Positions 53,740-63,249 of a DNA stretch of 64,000 nt are shown piece by piece (position 1 is the stretch's first letter; each line of letters begins with the position of its first letter). The stretch comes from Parashewanella tropica (GTDB taxonomy: Bacteria; Pseudomonadota; Gammaproteobacteria; Enterobacterales; Shewanellaceae). The notes under the pieces are model-generated. The model made no database searches, had not been told where the DNA came from, and saw only the letters and a program-made list of their open reading frames with translations. Where the stretch lies: contig NZ_CP037951.1 in the NCBI RefSeq assembly GCF_004358445.1, positions 2,653,501-2,717,500 of the forward strand. Direction: 5' to 3'. The position numbers and the translations under genes are program-made.

Positions 53740-53760
53740 AGCCTTTGTTCATCAAAGGCT
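53740..53760 (+). terminator. hairpin after the rhombosortase gene
   Basis: AGCCTTTG-TTCAT-CAAAGGCT is a perfect 8-bp stem 12 bp after the stop; only a short T-rich tail follows. Confidence 0.6.
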
Positions 53761-53880
53761 TATGCATATCAATTTTTCAGCTATATATTTCGCCAAATCA
53801 TAAGCCATATCCAATCAGTCTTAATTTGTAACTTAAAAAGTTGTACCTTTTCATAGCCCTATGTCATTTCGGTATTTTCT

Positions 53881-54948
53881 ATGGCTGTAGCAGGAACACC
53901 ATACACTTTTACAGATCCAGATCATACACTGTTTATTGTAAATCCAGCTGCAAACAGTGGAAGATCTACCTCCACGTTTAACTGGATAAAAAGTGGTTTT
54001 GATTTTGATGAGGAAACCGCTTATAGCGTTATCCAAACGACACCAGAACAAACGGATTCGGGCTTAGTGGTACAAGAATGGCTCGATAACACAGATTGTC
54101 CTATTACTCCATCTGATGGTGACGTTTTAAGGGTATTTGCTTGCGGTGGTGATGGTACATTATCTCCTGTTATAAGGCAGTTTCACGAAAAGAGAGATAC
54201 AGTCCAAATTGGCGTTTTACCATTAGGGACTCTTAATGATTGCGCTCATGCCTTAAACCTTTTCCCCAAAACCCAAAACGATTTTCTGGATATCATTCAT
54301 GGCACACAAGGTGCGAGTATTGGTAGCTACACTATCAAGCAACTTACACCAGAAGGAGAGCCTACTGATAATGAATCGATAGCCTTTATTGATGCTTTTG
54401 CTGGTATTTCTCGTGACACACTAAAAAGTAAAGAAGCAGCAGATGAATCACCAGATTGCCTTGCTCGAACTCGTTGGTTAATTGGTAGTAATATGGAAAC
54501 AAACTTACGGGCATTGAGTGCAACTTGGAGATGGAAAGGGCTTTCTATTCGAATCGTCGACCATGAGCAACAAGAACTTTATAGCGGTGATATTGGCAAC
54601 TTGGCGATGACGACTTTAGGATTTATCGGTGACTTGAAACTGAGCCCTTCAATTAGACCTCAGTGGTACCATAATGACCAACTTCGTGGTGAAGTTCATA
54701 TCGCCGAGGACGGTGGCATATTTATGAATGTTCCTCGCCTTATCAAACTTACCAGCGCAGGCCATAGAAATGGCTGTGATTGGAGCAAGGGCTTCCCCAT
54801 AGAGCATGGAAAGAGTTTAACCATTTACGACACTAACAATAGTGGTAATCTACTTGAACTTGAAAATAGTCAAACCTTTGAATTCCCATTTAAAGCGACT
54901 TGGCAACAAAACCAAGCCGTTCTTGTGGCTGGAGACCCACCAAATTAA
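53881..54948 (+). CDS. diacylglycerol kinase-like lipid kinase
   Basis: 355 aa. FIVNPAANSGRS (near residue 18), FACGGDGTLSPVI with the ATP-binding GGDGT, and VLPLGTLNDCAHAL, where the usual GTGND reads GTLND, mark a DAGK catalytic domain. The C-terminal beta domain (DIGNLAMTTLGFIGDLKLSP...) follows. The acceptor may be diacylglycerol, sphingosine-like lipid or another; not decidable. No membrane segment. ATG 53881 lacks a strong RBS. Confidence 0.82.
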   Translation: MAVAGTPYTFTDPDHTLFIVNPAANSGRSTSTFNWIKSGFDFDEETAYSVIQTTPEQTDSGLVVQEWLDNTDCPITPSDGDVLRVFACGGDGTLSPVIRQFHEKRDTVQIGVLPLGTLNDCAHALNLFPKTQNDFLDIIHGTQGASIGSYTIKQLTPEGEPTDNESIAFIDAFAGISRDTLKSKEAADESPDCLARTRWLIGSNMETNLRALSATWRWKGLSIRIVDHEQQELYSGDIGNLAMTTLGFIGDLKLSPSIRPQWYHNDQLRGEVHIAEDGGIFMNVPRLIKLTSAGHRNGCDWSKGFPIEHGKSLTIYDTNNSGNLLELENSQTFEFPFKATWQQNQAVLVAGDPPN

Positions 54949-55021
54949 CCGATTAACCAAAGCCATTTTGGTAGCAAATATGCCGCCAATTAGAAGCCAT
55001 ATCCAGCCTTTAGAGCTAAAA

Positions 55022-55618
55022 TTAATGGTTTGAAATTAGTGCTGAAACTCTTTTGATTTCTTGCTCAGCACTTGCCATAGATTTATTGACCTGTTCCTCA
55101 CCAAAGGCCATGCCTTCAGCATAAACAAAATAAATGTTTTCAAAACCCAAAAAATTCAACACTTGTTTGACATAAATGCTTTGTACATCTTTGTCTGTCC
55201 CTTGATAGACTCCACCACGAGCCGCTGCAATAATTGCCGTTTTATTTTTTAGTAAACCTTCTACGCCATTTTCAGTATAGCGAAATGTGATTCTTGGCCT
55301 CGCTATATGGTCAATCCAAGCTTTTAGTGTGGACGGAATACCTAAGTTGTACATGGGTACCCCCAACACTAAGACGTCACTGTTCATCACTTCTTTAACT
55401 AACACATCCGATAATGTCGGTTTTTCTTCACAAATAGGATCTGCAAAACTCTTAAAGCTATCAGCATCAATGTGCGGAATACTAGCCAATGAAATATCTC
55501 TTACAAGGTGATTTTCAATGCTATGACTCTCCCCTAGTTCATTTAATATTTTGTCAGCAAGTATGCTTGATTTAGAGCTTCTACCGTGGATTCCGGTATT
55601 AATTTGTAGAATATTCAT
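55022..55618 (-). CDS. azoR: FMN-dependent NADH-azoreductase
   Basis: 198 aa. Flavodoxin-like fold: MNILQINTGIHGRSSKSSILADKIL (phosphate loop near residue 10), VLVLGVPMYNLGIPSTLKAWIDHIARPRITF (FMN contact) and AARGGVYQG. Reduces azo dyes and quinones. It follows a PACE efflux gene on the same strand with a 16-bp gap; both diverge from a LysR regulator. Confidence 0.9.
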   Translation of the reverse strand: MNILQINTGIHGRSSKSSILADKILNELGESHSIENHLVRDISLASIPHIDADSFKSFADPICEEKPTLSDVLVKEVMNSDVLVLGVPMYNLGIPSTLKAWIDHIARPRITFRYTENGVEGLLKNKTAIIAAARGGVYQGTDKDVQSIYVKQVLNFLGFENIYFVYAEGMAFGEEQVNKSMASAEQEIKRVSALISNH

Positions 55619-55634
55619 GATTAATTTACCTTAC

Positions 55635-56042
55635 TTAAGCGTTAATAAATCGATTACGTGCTATGTCATATAGCCAATTAAAAGCAATGGCATAGACAAA
55701 AAAGAATGTGACAAAACCGATGTCCATTATCAGAACACTGATAAAGTCAGTTTTTAAGAACCACATGATCACGGGAAAGGTTAAAATGACCATGCCAAGT
55801 TCAAACCCTATTCCATGGAACAATCGGGTGCGCTTGGTTCTAGATAGGCGATTTCCAGGTACAACTTTGTCGAAAGCGAGGTTATAGCCATAATTCCAAA
55901 ACATGGCTATAACAGTAAGCAAAACGACAAGCCCGCCCATTGAAAAAGCGTCTTTTCCAGTAGTAATAATTGCCCCCAGCGTAAGCAGTGTTAGCGCAAT
56001 TGCCTCAAATAGTACTGTATGAATAATTCGTTCTTTCTTAGT
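55635..56042 (-). CDS. PACE-family efflux transporter
   Basis: 135 aa from ATG 56042, which has GGAG 7 nt upstream; a frame from 56078 has none. Four membrane segments in two bacterial-transmembrane-pair units: VLFEAIALTLLTLGAI, MFWNYGYNLAFDKVVPGNRLSRTKRTRLFHGIGFELGMVI, FISVLIMDIGFVTFFFVYAIAFNWLYD. The Glu in HTVLFEA corresponds to the conserved functional glutamate of AceI-like transporters. Exports biocides or polyamine-like cations by proton antiport. Operon with azoR. Confidence 0.87.
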   Translation of the reverse strand, partial: TKKERIIHTVLFEAIALTLLTLGAIITTGKDAFSMGGLVVLLTVIAMFWNYGYNLAFDKVVPGNRLSRTKRTRLFHGIGFELGMVILTFPVIMWFLKTDFISVLIMDIGFVTFFFVYAIAFNWLYDIARNRFINA

Positions 56043-56085
56043 CATGTGATTACTCCAACTAAATAACTTGATAGCCATATTATCT

Positions 56086-56099
56086 ATAATTATGATTAT
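56086..56099. promoter_or_regulatory. candidate LysR-type operator
   Basis: ATAAT-TATG-ATTAT palindrome in the 87-bp gap between the divergent PACE and LysR genes, the usual place for a LysR regulator to act on both. The region is AT-rich, so the match could be chance. Confidence 0.35.
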
Positions 56100-56129
56100 A
56101 AAAAGTTAGTAACTATCACTTTTAATGAT

Positions 56130-57017
56130 ATGTATAATATTGAGCATTTAAAAATGTTGGTGTTCGCTGCCGACTTAGGTTCATTTTCTGCTTGCGCTCG
56201 TAAACTTGGTAAAGTGCAATCGGCTGTTAGCCAAGGCATCAACAACTTAGAGATTGATTTAGATATTCAGCTATTTGATAGAAGCACTAGAAAGCCGACT
56301 TTAACGACGGAAGGCGAACGTATTTACGAATGCGCAAAGGCAATTCTTCAACAATCATTTGAGCTAGAGAAAGTGGCAGAATCAATACATGAGAAAGAAG
56401 AAAAAATCATAAAAATTGCGGTTGATAAGGCAGTACAGACCCCGCTTTTTAACAAAGCTCTTCAAAATTTCAGTCAGCAATACCCTTACACTCAAATTGA
56501 ACTTTTAACCATCGCGAGCACAGATATCGTTAACAGCTTTTATAACGACAATATCGACGTCGGTATTATGTTCTCTGATTTAGCGTTTAAACATGAGGTC
56601 GAAATATGTTATGTGGGCAATATTAAGTTCTATCCTGTTTGTCACCCTTCTTCACCTTTAGCTGATTTATCTATCGTTAACGATAATAGTTTGCTACCTT
56701 ATCGCCAGATCGTTTTACGAGGAGAACAAGGAAAAGAATTACAACAGTTTATTTCCTTTTCTAAGAAGTTATGGTGGAGTAATGCCTTTGACTCCATGCT
56801 ATCGATGGTAGAGCAAAACATAGGGTGGGCTTATTTACCCTCTTACATGGTTGAAGAAAAACTCAAAGAAAAAAAACTCTGTAAAATTAAGGTTTCATTC
56901 GATCATAAACCTTGGAATTTACCTGTAGATATAGTAACTAAAAGAGGAAATGCTAAAGGCCCTGCATTATCTTGGTTGTTTAATGAACTGAAAAAATCGT
57001 ACATTAAGCTTATTTGA
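56130..57017 (+). CDS. LysR-family transcriptional regulator
   Basis: 295 aa. N-terminal winged helix (LKMLVFAADLGSFSACARKLGKVQSAVSQGINNLEIDLDIQLFDRS) and a C-terminal periplasmic-binding-like effector domain. Divergent from the PACE-azoR pair and probably its regulator, responding to a quinone or biocide; the signal is inference. Confidence 0.92.
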   Translation: MYNIEHLKMLVFAADLGSFSACARKLGKVQSAVSQGINNLEIDLDIQLFDRSTRKPTLTTEGERIYECAKAILQQSFELEKVAESIHEKEEKIIKIAVDKAVQTPLFNKALQNFSQQYPYTQIELLTIASTDIVNSFYNDNIDVGIMFSDLAFKHEVEICYVGNIKFYPVCHPSSPLADLSIVNDNSLLPYRQIVLRGEQGKELQQFISFSKKLWWSNAFDSMLSMVEQNIGWAYLPSYMVEEKLKEKKLCKIKVSFDHKPWNLPVDIVTKRGNAKGPALSWLFNELKKSYIKLI

Positions 57018-57065
57018 TAGGGGATCATTGAATATTAACCCCTACCATTTTTAATTTTCCTAGTA

Positions 57066-59084
57066 TTAATTTGCGTTCAACATTTGTTCACGTAGATTTT
57101 TCACTTTATCACGTAACTCAGCGGCTTGCTCAAACTCAAGGTTGCGCGCGTGCTCTAGCATTTGCTTTTCAAGTGCATCAACTTCACGGCTTAATGCTGC
57201 AATGTCTCTCAGTTGGTATTTTCCTTTAGGCTCAGCAACTTCACGATATTCAGAAATAGCGCTTTGCTCTTCAACGCTATCACCAACATCCATAACATCA
57301 GTGATCCGCTTAACAACACCTTTTGGAATAATGCCATGTTCCTCGTTAAAAGTTCTTTGTTTTGCTCGACGTCTTTCTGTTTCATCCATGGCTTTTTTCA
57401 TGGATTTAGTGATGCGATCAGCGTATAAAATTACCTTACCATTGACGTTACGCGCTGCACGACCAATAGTCTGGATAAGCGATCTTTCTGATCGTAAAAA
57501 ACCTTCTTTGTCTGCATCAAAAATACACACCAGCGAGACTTCCGGCATATCTAAGCCTTCTCGTAATAAGTTAATACCGACTAACACATCAAATTTACCT
57601 AGGCGTAGATCACGAATGATTTCTACCCGCTCAACGGTATCAATATCAGAATGCAGATAACGAACTTTTACTCCATGCTCATCGAGGTATTCACTCAAAT
57701 CCTCTGCCATACGTTTAGTCAGAGTCGTCACCAACACTCGCTCATTAACTGCTACTCGTTTTCCCACTTCCGACAGTAAATCATCAACCTGAATAGCAAC
57801 AGGTCGCACTTCAATTTCAGGATCTAATAAACCTGTTGGACGCACCACCTGCTCAGCAATTTCACCCTCACTTTTTTCGATTTCATAATCACTTGGTGTT
57901 GCTGATACATATATCGTCTGCGGCATTAAGTTTTCAAACTCATCAAACTTAAGTGGACGATTATCCAATGCTGACGGCAGACGGAAACCATATTCCACCA
58001 GTGTGGTTTTACGAGAACGATCCCCTTTATACATGGCACCAATTTGAGGAACGGTAACGTGAGACTCGTCAATCACCAACAAACCATCTGCTGGTAAGTA
58101 ATCTAACAACGTTGGTGGTCCATCGCCCTCGGCACGACCGGATAAATAGCGCGAATAGTTCTCAATGCCAGAACAATAACCGAGCTCGATCATCATTTCT
58201 AAATCGTATTGAGTGCGCTCAGTGATCCGTTGAGCTTCAATCAGTTTGTTGTTTTGCAGTAACTCTTCTTTACGCCATTTGAGTTCTTCTTTGATTTTCT
58301 CAGTGGCACCTAAAATGGTTTCTCTTGGAGTCACATAGTGAGTTTTCGGGTAAATAGTAGTACGTGCTAACTTTCGCGTTTGCTTTCCTGTTAACGGGTC
58401 AAACTCACTGATGCGCTCAATTTCATCATCGAATAACTCAACTCGAACCGCATCTCTATCTGAGTCAGCTGGGAAGATATCAATCACTTCTCCTCGAACT
58501 CTAAAGGTACCTCGCTGTAGCTCCACATCATTGCGAGTGTATTGCAGTTCACTTAAACGTTTTAGAATATCTCGCTGCCCCATAAAGTCACCTTGGCGAA
58601 GATGAAGCAGCATTTTCATGTAAGAATCTGGATCGCCCAAACCGTAAATCGCCGATACGGAAGCGACAAGCACCACATCTCGTCGTTCTAACAAGGCTTT
58701 TGTGGCAGACAGACGCATTTGCTCAATGTGAGCATTTACCGATGCGTCTTTTTCAATAAAGGTATTGGAAGCTGGAACATAAGCTTCGGGTTGATAGTAG
58801 TCATAGTAAGAAACAAAGTACTCAACCGCATTGTGAGGAAAAAACTCTTTCATTTCACCGTATAACTGTGCCGCTAAGGTTTTATTCGGCGCCATGATGA
58901 TGGTTGGGCGACCTAACTTTGCAATTACATTAGCAACCGTGAATGTTTTACCCGAGCCGGTAACACCCAATAAGGTTTGTGCGGCTATACCTGATTCCAA
59001 GCCATCAACGAGCTGAGTAATCGCTGTCGGTTGATCACCTGCAGGTTTGAATTTTGACTCTAATTGAAAAACGTTATCTGACAC
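57066..59084 (-). CDS. uvrB: UvrB, excinuclease ABC subunit B
   Basis: 672 aa (E. coli 673), GTG start. Walker A GVTGSGKT, beta-hairpin region [19 protein letters not shown] (Walker B), helicase motif [19 protein letters not shown], and a C-terminal UVR domain ([21 protein letters not shown]). Verifies damage and loads UvrC in nucleotide excision repair. I see no clear LexA box in 59085-59221. Confidence 0.97.
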   Translation of the reverse strand: MSDNVFQLESKFKPAGDQPTAITQLVDGLESGIAAQTLLGVTGSGKTFTVANVIAKLGRPTIIMAPNKTLAAQLYGEMKEFFPHNAVEYFVSYYDYYQPEAYVPASNTFIEKDASVNAHIEQMRLSATKALLERRDVVLVASVSAIYGLGDPDSYMKMLLHLRQGDFMGQRDILKRLSELQYTRNDVELQRGTFRVRGEVIDIFPADSDRDAVRVELFDDEIERISEFDPLTGKQTRKLARTTIYPKTHYVTPRETILGATEKIKEELKWRKEELLQNNKLIEAQRITERTQYDLEMMIELGYCSGIENYSRYLSGRAEGDGPPTLLDYLPADGLLVIDESHVTVPQIGAMYKGDRSRKTTLVEYGFRLPSALDNRPLKFDEFENLMPQTIYVSATPSDYEIEKSEGEIAEQVVRPTGLLDPEIEVRPVAIQVDDLLSEVGKRVAVNERVLVTTLTKRMAEDLSEYLDEHGVKVRYLHSDIDTVERVEIIRDLRLGKFDVLVGINLLREGLDMPEVSLVCIFDADKEGFLRSERSLIQTIGRAARNVNGKVILYADRITKSMKKAMDETERRRAKQRTFNEEHGIIPKGVVKRITDVMDVGDSVEEQSAISEYREVAEPKGKYQLRDIAALSREVDALEKQMLEHARNLEFEQAAELRDKVKNLREQMLNAN

Positions 59085-59221
59085 GTAGTTAGTTCCTTTT
59101 ATTTAAGGAGTCAATTCTAAATGGTTCCAATATTTAGCACAATCGATCCCAATATCTATTATTTAGCATAGCGATATGAGCTCATATAATTGCGCCTTAA
59201 AATAGGGAATAAGGTATAACC

Positions 59222-60154
59222 ATGAACACTAAAGCTTCTGCAATATTATTATCAGCGGTTGTAGGCGTATCTCTTCCAGCTTTTGCTGATGATATGCCAG
59301 CGCCAGCGTCATCAGGAGAGCAACCATCATTTGGACCTTCAACAAGTATCAGTATTACAGGTGTACTACCTAGCACTACTGAAATTAAAGCCAATGCAGC
59401 TAAATTTGATCGAGAAAAATTCCGTGTTGATTTTTCGACTCAAATTCCTCTCAATCAATCTTGGGTGATCAGTGCTTCTGCTGGTTACGAAGAAGAAAAC
59501 TTTGACTGGAAGAATATCAAAAATAATGTTGTTCCAAATTCCACAATTAGACCTTGGGATAAATTAAAGAGCGTTGAAGCTTCTGTCACCTTAATGCATT
59601 TTTACGATCAAAACTGGTCATTTATGCTGACTCCAATGATCAAAGCTGCTTATCAAGACAACTACAAAGCATCTGACGCTTGGCGTTACGGCTTAGTTGC
59701 TGGCGCAATGTATCGCTATGAGTCAGGTAATACTTTAGGTTTTGGCTTGATGTACACCAACGGCGTAAAAGGCGTGAATGAAGTAAAAGCAATGCCATAT
59801 GTCATTGTTGATTGGAAACTCAGCGACAAGTTATCTGTTCGTAATCCATTCAAAAATACGTTCAGTGGTCCAGCGGGTATTGAGCTAGCCTACGATTACT
59901 CAAACAACCTAACTTTCTCAGTAGGCTCAGCAATGCGCCGTAACCTCTTCCTTGCGGCAGGCAAAGATACAAAAGGTGAAATTGAGGAGATTGCTACTTT
60001 TATTGCAACAGAATGGAACATTTCAAAATCATTTACTGCCAGAGGTTATCTAGGCTACCTATCAAACGGAACACTAGAGTTTGATAATCAAAATGTGAAA
60101 TATGATCTTGATGCAACTGCCGCAGCTGCATTTAATTTAGAATATTCGTTTTGA
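59222..60154 (+). CDS. outer-membrane beta-barrel-type protein
   Basis: 310 aa with a signal peptide (MNTKASAILLSAVVGVSLPAFA). The mature part alternates polar and hydrophobic residues in strand-like runs (VDFSTQIPLNQSWVISASAGYEEE, LGFGLMYTNGVKG, LTFSVGSAMRR) and ends in Phe (LEYSF), the usual outer-membrane barrel signature. No known family beyond that; it could be a porin-like or small-molecule transport barrel. Divergent from uvrB. Confidence 0.7.
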   Translation: MNTKASAILLSAVVGVSLPAFADDMPAPASSGEQPSFGPSTSISITGVLPSTTEIKANAAKFDREKFRVDFSTQIPLNQSWVISASAGYEEENFDWKNIKNNVVPNSTIRPWDKLKSVEASVTLMHFYDQNWSFMLTPMIKAAYQDNYKASDAWRYGLVAGAMYRYESGNTLGFGLMYTNGVKGVNEVKAMPYVIVDWKLSDKLSVRNPFKNTFSGPAGIELAYDYSNNLTFSVGSAMRRNLFLAAGKDTKGEIEEIATFIATEWNISKSFTARGYLGYLSNGTLEFDNQNVKYDLDATAAAAFNLEYSF

Positions 60155-60180
60155 TCGTCTAAACTCATTCTGAAAGTTTT

Positions 60181-60226
60181 TGAGATCTGTGTATCCACTA
60201 TACAGAATGCAGATCTCAATTATATT
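60181..60226 (+). terminator. terminator of the barrel-protein gene
   Basis: TGAGATCTG (60181-60189) pairs with CAGATCTCA (60210-60218), with a further inner pairing, then AATTATATTTTT. Confidence 0.75.
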
Positions 60227-60390
60227 TTTATTGACATGCAGTTATAACAAGGTTTCCAGCGATCCTTTTTGTGATCTTTCTCTATTTCATACACATTTTC
60301 CAGCCTACACATCGTTACAATTTTGAAACAAATACGATCTAAGTTTGCACTACATCACACACACAATAACCAATTGATAATTAAAGATAT

Positions 60391-60500
60391 TTTTCCACAC
60401 CGCAAAAACAGTACAATTTAAGTCCAAGCCTATTATATCAAGGGGTACAGCCATAAAAACCACCATTCTCCACAAGCTTATCCACAGTTTCAGTGGATAA
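60391..60500. other. cluster of DnaA-box-like sites in a gene-free region
   Basis: TTATCCACA (60478-60486, exact DnaA consensus) faces TTATCCACT (60492-60500, minus strand), with TTCTCCACA at 60466-60474 and TTTTCCACA at 60391-60399. The whole stretch 60227-60730 has no gene. An exact box close to an inverted near-exact one is more than expected by chance in AT-rich DNA. It could titrate DnaA, as datA does, or regulate the SIMPL gene. dnaA, gidA and mnmE are not near, so I do not call oriC. Confidence 0.45.
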
Positions 60501-60730
60501 CTCTCAACAAGCTTGCCACAAGGGGTTTTGCTTCAATTTTATTAACAAATTATGACGTCCCTATTTGTGTAATTAAATTACATAGTTGCGATTACGAACC
60601 CTTCAACCTTTCGCTAAAAAACTATAATCCAGCTCGAATAATCCACGCTGTTATTTTCAGCAACCTAGCTGAATTTTGAACAAATTTGTTTTATGGTAGA
60701 TAACCATTTGTCATAAACATAAGCATTCTG

Positions 60731-61462
60731 ATGAGTAACGGTAACAATCAAAGTTCTATTTCTGTGATCTCCGCCTTGTTGCTAGCTTTAGGTATTGCAA
60801 GTGCGGGCTATTTTATTAGCGAAACCATCTACAAATCTAAAGTGGCATTGAACACTGCTCAAGTTAAAGGGTTAGCTGAGCGCAGGGTTGAAGCCGATAC
60901 TGCGTATTGGACAATTCAATATACCGTTAACGGTACATCAAAATCGAACATTAAAAAAATGTACCAGCAATCTGAAAATGACCAAAAGATGATCACTCAC
61001 CTATTGAGTGAAAGTGGCTTTTCAAAAGATGAAATCAAACCCGGTGTCATCGACTATCGAGCACAGGAATTCAGAGATGAGAACCAAAAGCTGGTAGACA
61101 AAAATTACTTTCTTACCGGAAAAATTGATGTTGAAACCGATAAGGTAAAGCTGGTGTCAAAAGTCAGAGCTAAGCTCAACGCTCTTATAGCTCAAGGGTT
61201 AGACATTCAAAACCATGAACCTAACTATTACTTTACCAAACTCAATGATATTAAACCTGCAATGCTCAAAGAAGCCACTCAGAATGCACGAATAGCTGCT
61301 AACGAATTTGCTACTAATGCAGGCGTAAAAGTAGGTGGAATTCGCAATGCCAGCCAAGGTAGCTTTATTGTAAGAGATATAGGACAAAGCTACGGTGACT
61401 CCCACAAAATAGAAAAAGATGTGAGAGTGGTAACGAGTGTCACCTTCTTTTTGACTGATTAA
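60731..61462 (+). CDS. SIMPL-domain (DUF541) protein
   Basis: 243 aa. N-terminal membrane anchor (SVISALLLALGIASAGYFI), then a SIMPL/DUF541 domain in the periplasm (VKGLAERRVEADTAYWTIQYTV, ANEFATNAGVKVGGIRNASQGSF). Family includes E. coli YggE and mammalian IRAK1-binding SIMPL; bacterial role is linked to oxidative stress but not firmly known. A small membrane protein follows in 24 bp. Confidence 0.85.
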   Translation: MSNGNNQSSISVISALLLALGIASAGYFISETIYKSKVALNTAQVKGLAERRVEADTAYWTIQYTVNGTSKSNIKKMYQQSENDQKMITHLLSESGFSKDEIKPGVIDYRAQEFRDENQKLVDKNYFLTGKIDVETDKVKLVSKVRAKLNALIAQGLDIQNHEPNYYFTKLNDIKPAMLKEATQNARIAANEFATNAGVKVGGIRNASQGSFIVRDIGQSYGDSHKIEKDVRVVTSVTFFLTD

Positions 61463-61486
61463 TAGATTAAATAACAAGGAAGTAAA

Positions 61487-61999
61487 ATGAAAACAAAAAC
61501 AACAGAAAGCCTTGCTACGATTTTCGCCGTTATTTTAGGAATTATTTATTTCACTGCAGGTATCAGTAAGTTTATTCACTGGTTCCCCAATATTATCGGT
61601 CCAATTTGGTTAATTGATGTTTTGGCTCAATATAAGCTCGCTTTATTTGGCTACTTTGTCGCGATCTCACAAACATTTGTTGGAGCTTTACTCCTGACTT
61701 ATCGCTTCAGGCTCATAGGTGCTCTTATGCTTGTGCCTATGCATTTATGTATATTTATCATCCCGATATCTCTGGGCTGGCAAGGCACTCCATATATCAA
61801 CGCCGTACTATTGATAATGTTATCCCTCGTCATTTATGTGGATAAAGATAAGCTGTTCGGGTTAGTAAGAAAGACAGGTAATGAGCAATCAGAACCATCA
61901 TTTCTTAGAAACTTTTCATTTAAGTCTTATTCAATTAGCTTTGTCGCAGTATGTGCATTAGCTGTTTTTCTTAAATATGGGCAGCTTTTATTCGCATAG
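61487..61999 (+). CDS. small membrane protein, DoxX-like
   Basis: 170 aa with four main membrane segments (SLATIFAVILGIIYFTAGISKFI, LFGYFVAISQTFVGALLLTY, LIGALMLVPMHLCIFIIPI, YINAVLLIMLSLVIYV) and a further one at the C-terminus. The start (ILGIIYFTAGISKF) recalls DoxX-type proteins. Function unknown. AAGGAAG lies before the ATG; probably co-transcribed with the SIMPL gene. Confidence 0.6.
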   Translation: MKTKTTESLATIFAVILGIIYFTAGISKFIHWFPNIIGPIWLIDVLAQYKLALFGYFVAISQTFVGALLLTYRFRLIGALMLVPMHLCIFIIPISLGWQGTPYINAVLLIMLSLVIYVDKDKLFGLVRKTGNEQSEPSFLRNFSFKSYSISFVAVCALAVFLKYGQLLFA

Positions 62000-62006
62000 T
62001 TACTTA

Positions 62007-62165
62007 TACCATCCGTACCAATTAACGATGTTTTAGATGAAGCCTTAGCTTTGTAACTACATCGTTGTAACTCCTTACCATAGCTTTGGCTATGATTCGT
62101 CATTACGCCTTGTATTTACTTTGCTAACGCTCCTCTTTAATCACAGTTAATTGATGTGAATGGTA
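62007..62165. mobile_element. 159-bp MITE-like repeat with TTA flanks
   Basis: Ends TACCATCCGTACCAATTAA (62007-62025) and TTAATTGATGTGAATGGTA (62147-62165) are imperfect inverted repeats, flanked on both sides by TTA (62004-62006 and 62166-62168). Internal pairings include CGATGT/ACATCG and ATAGC/GCTAT. No coding capacity. It sits just before ylqF and may affect its promoter. Confidence 0.6.
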
Positions 62166-62243
62166 TTATTTCCTGATTCTAACAACCAAAAATGCTAAAA
62201 TCCTCCACCGTTATTTAGCAAGTGTTGTGATAGGAAGGATTTT

Positions 62244-63188
62244 ATGTCTGGAAGAGGCATTCATTGGTACCCAGGGCATATGCATAAAGCCCGTAAAGAA
62301 ATTGAAAAGGTACTACCACAAGTTGATTTAATCATTGAAGTATTGGACGCTCGTATTCCATACAGCAGTGAAAATCCAATGATCCAACAACTGCGTGGTG
62401 ATAAGCCTTGCATCAAGCTGCTAAATAAAAGCGATTTAGCTGATCCAGAAATTACAGCACAATGGATTGAGTACCTTGAGCAAGAGCAAGGGGTAAAAGC
62501 CAGTGCCATCACAACGTTACAAGCGGCGATGGTGAAAAAAATCCCTGATCTATGTCGTAAACTGGTTCCTCACAGAGATACGGTAGAAAAAGACATTCGA
62601 ACCATGATCATGGGCATTCCTAATGTTGGCAAATCTACCATCATCAACACCTTAGCTGGTCGAGTGATTGCAAAAACGGGTAATGAACCTGCGGTAACCA
62701 AAGCTCAGCAACGCATCAACCTTCGTAACGGTATCGTACTTTCAGACACGCCCGGCATTCTATGGCCTAAAGTAGACAATCCTGCCAGTAGTTATCGTTT
62801 AGCGGTCACTGGAGCAATCAAAGATACCGCGATGGAATACGATGATGTTGCTATGTTTGCCGCTGAATACTTCCTTGAGGCTTATCCTGAAGAAATTTGT
62901 AAACGCTATAACCTTGATGAATTACCAAGACAAGATATTGAACTATTAGAAGCCATTGGTCGCCGCCATGGGGCACTGCGTTCAGGCGGTACGATTGATT
63001 ACCATAAAGCCTCTGAAGTTCTGCTGCATGATTATCGAAGTGGAAAAATCGGACAACTGACGTTAGAAACGCCTGCGATGGCAGAAAAAGAAAAAGTTGA
63101 AGTGGCTGAAATGATGGCAATTAAAGAAGCCGAGAAAAAAGCAAAAGACGAAGCCCGACGTAAAAAGCACTCAGGGAAAAGGCATTAA
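62244..63188 (+). CDS. ylqF: ribosome-biogenesis GTPase YlqF/RbgA
   Basis: 314 aa. Circularly permuted GTPase: G4 LLNKSDLAD (near residue 60) comes before G1 GIPNVGKSTIIN (near 128) and G3 LSDTPGIL (near 172). MSGRGIHWYPGHMHKARKEI is the family start; the C-terminal helical region (ANTAR-like) binds the ribosome. Helps mature the large subunit. The last 30 residues are very basic (AKDEARRKKHSGKRH). AAGGATT lies before the ATG. Confidence 0.94.
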   Translation: MSGRGIHWYPGHMHKARKEIEKVLPQVDLIIEVLDARIPYSSENPMIQQLRGDKPCIKLLNKSDLADPEITAQWIEYLEQEQGVKASAITTLQAAMVKKIPDLCRKLVPHRDTVEKDIRTMIMGIPNVGKSTIINTLAGRVIAKTGNEPAVTKAQQRINLRNGIVLSDTPGILWPKVDNPASSYRLAVTGAIKDTAMEYDDVAMFAAEYFLEAYPEEICKRYNLDELPRQDIELLEAIGRRHGALRSGGTIDYHKASEVLLHDYRSGKIGQLTLETPAMAEKEKVEVAEMMAIKEAEKKAKDEARRKKHSGKRH

Positions 63189-63228
63189 TATCCAGTGTAT
63201 TTTTCAAATTAAAATTGAATGGAAAATA

Positions 63229-63249
63229 GGGGTTAGTTTAACTAACCCC
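63229..63249 (-). terminator. terminator of the right-edge gene
   Basis: GGGGTTAGTT-T-AACTAACCCC, a nearly perfect palindrome overlapping the minus-strand stop codon; on the minus strand it is followed by TATTTTCC. Confidence 0.7.

Noticed and set aside
59085-59221. LexA box at uvrB
   Set aside because: No CTGT-N8-ACAG-like sequence in the upstream region.
60391-60500. Chromosomal replication origin
   Set aside because: DnaA boxes are present, but there is no dnaA, dnaN, gidA or mnmE, and only four boxes.
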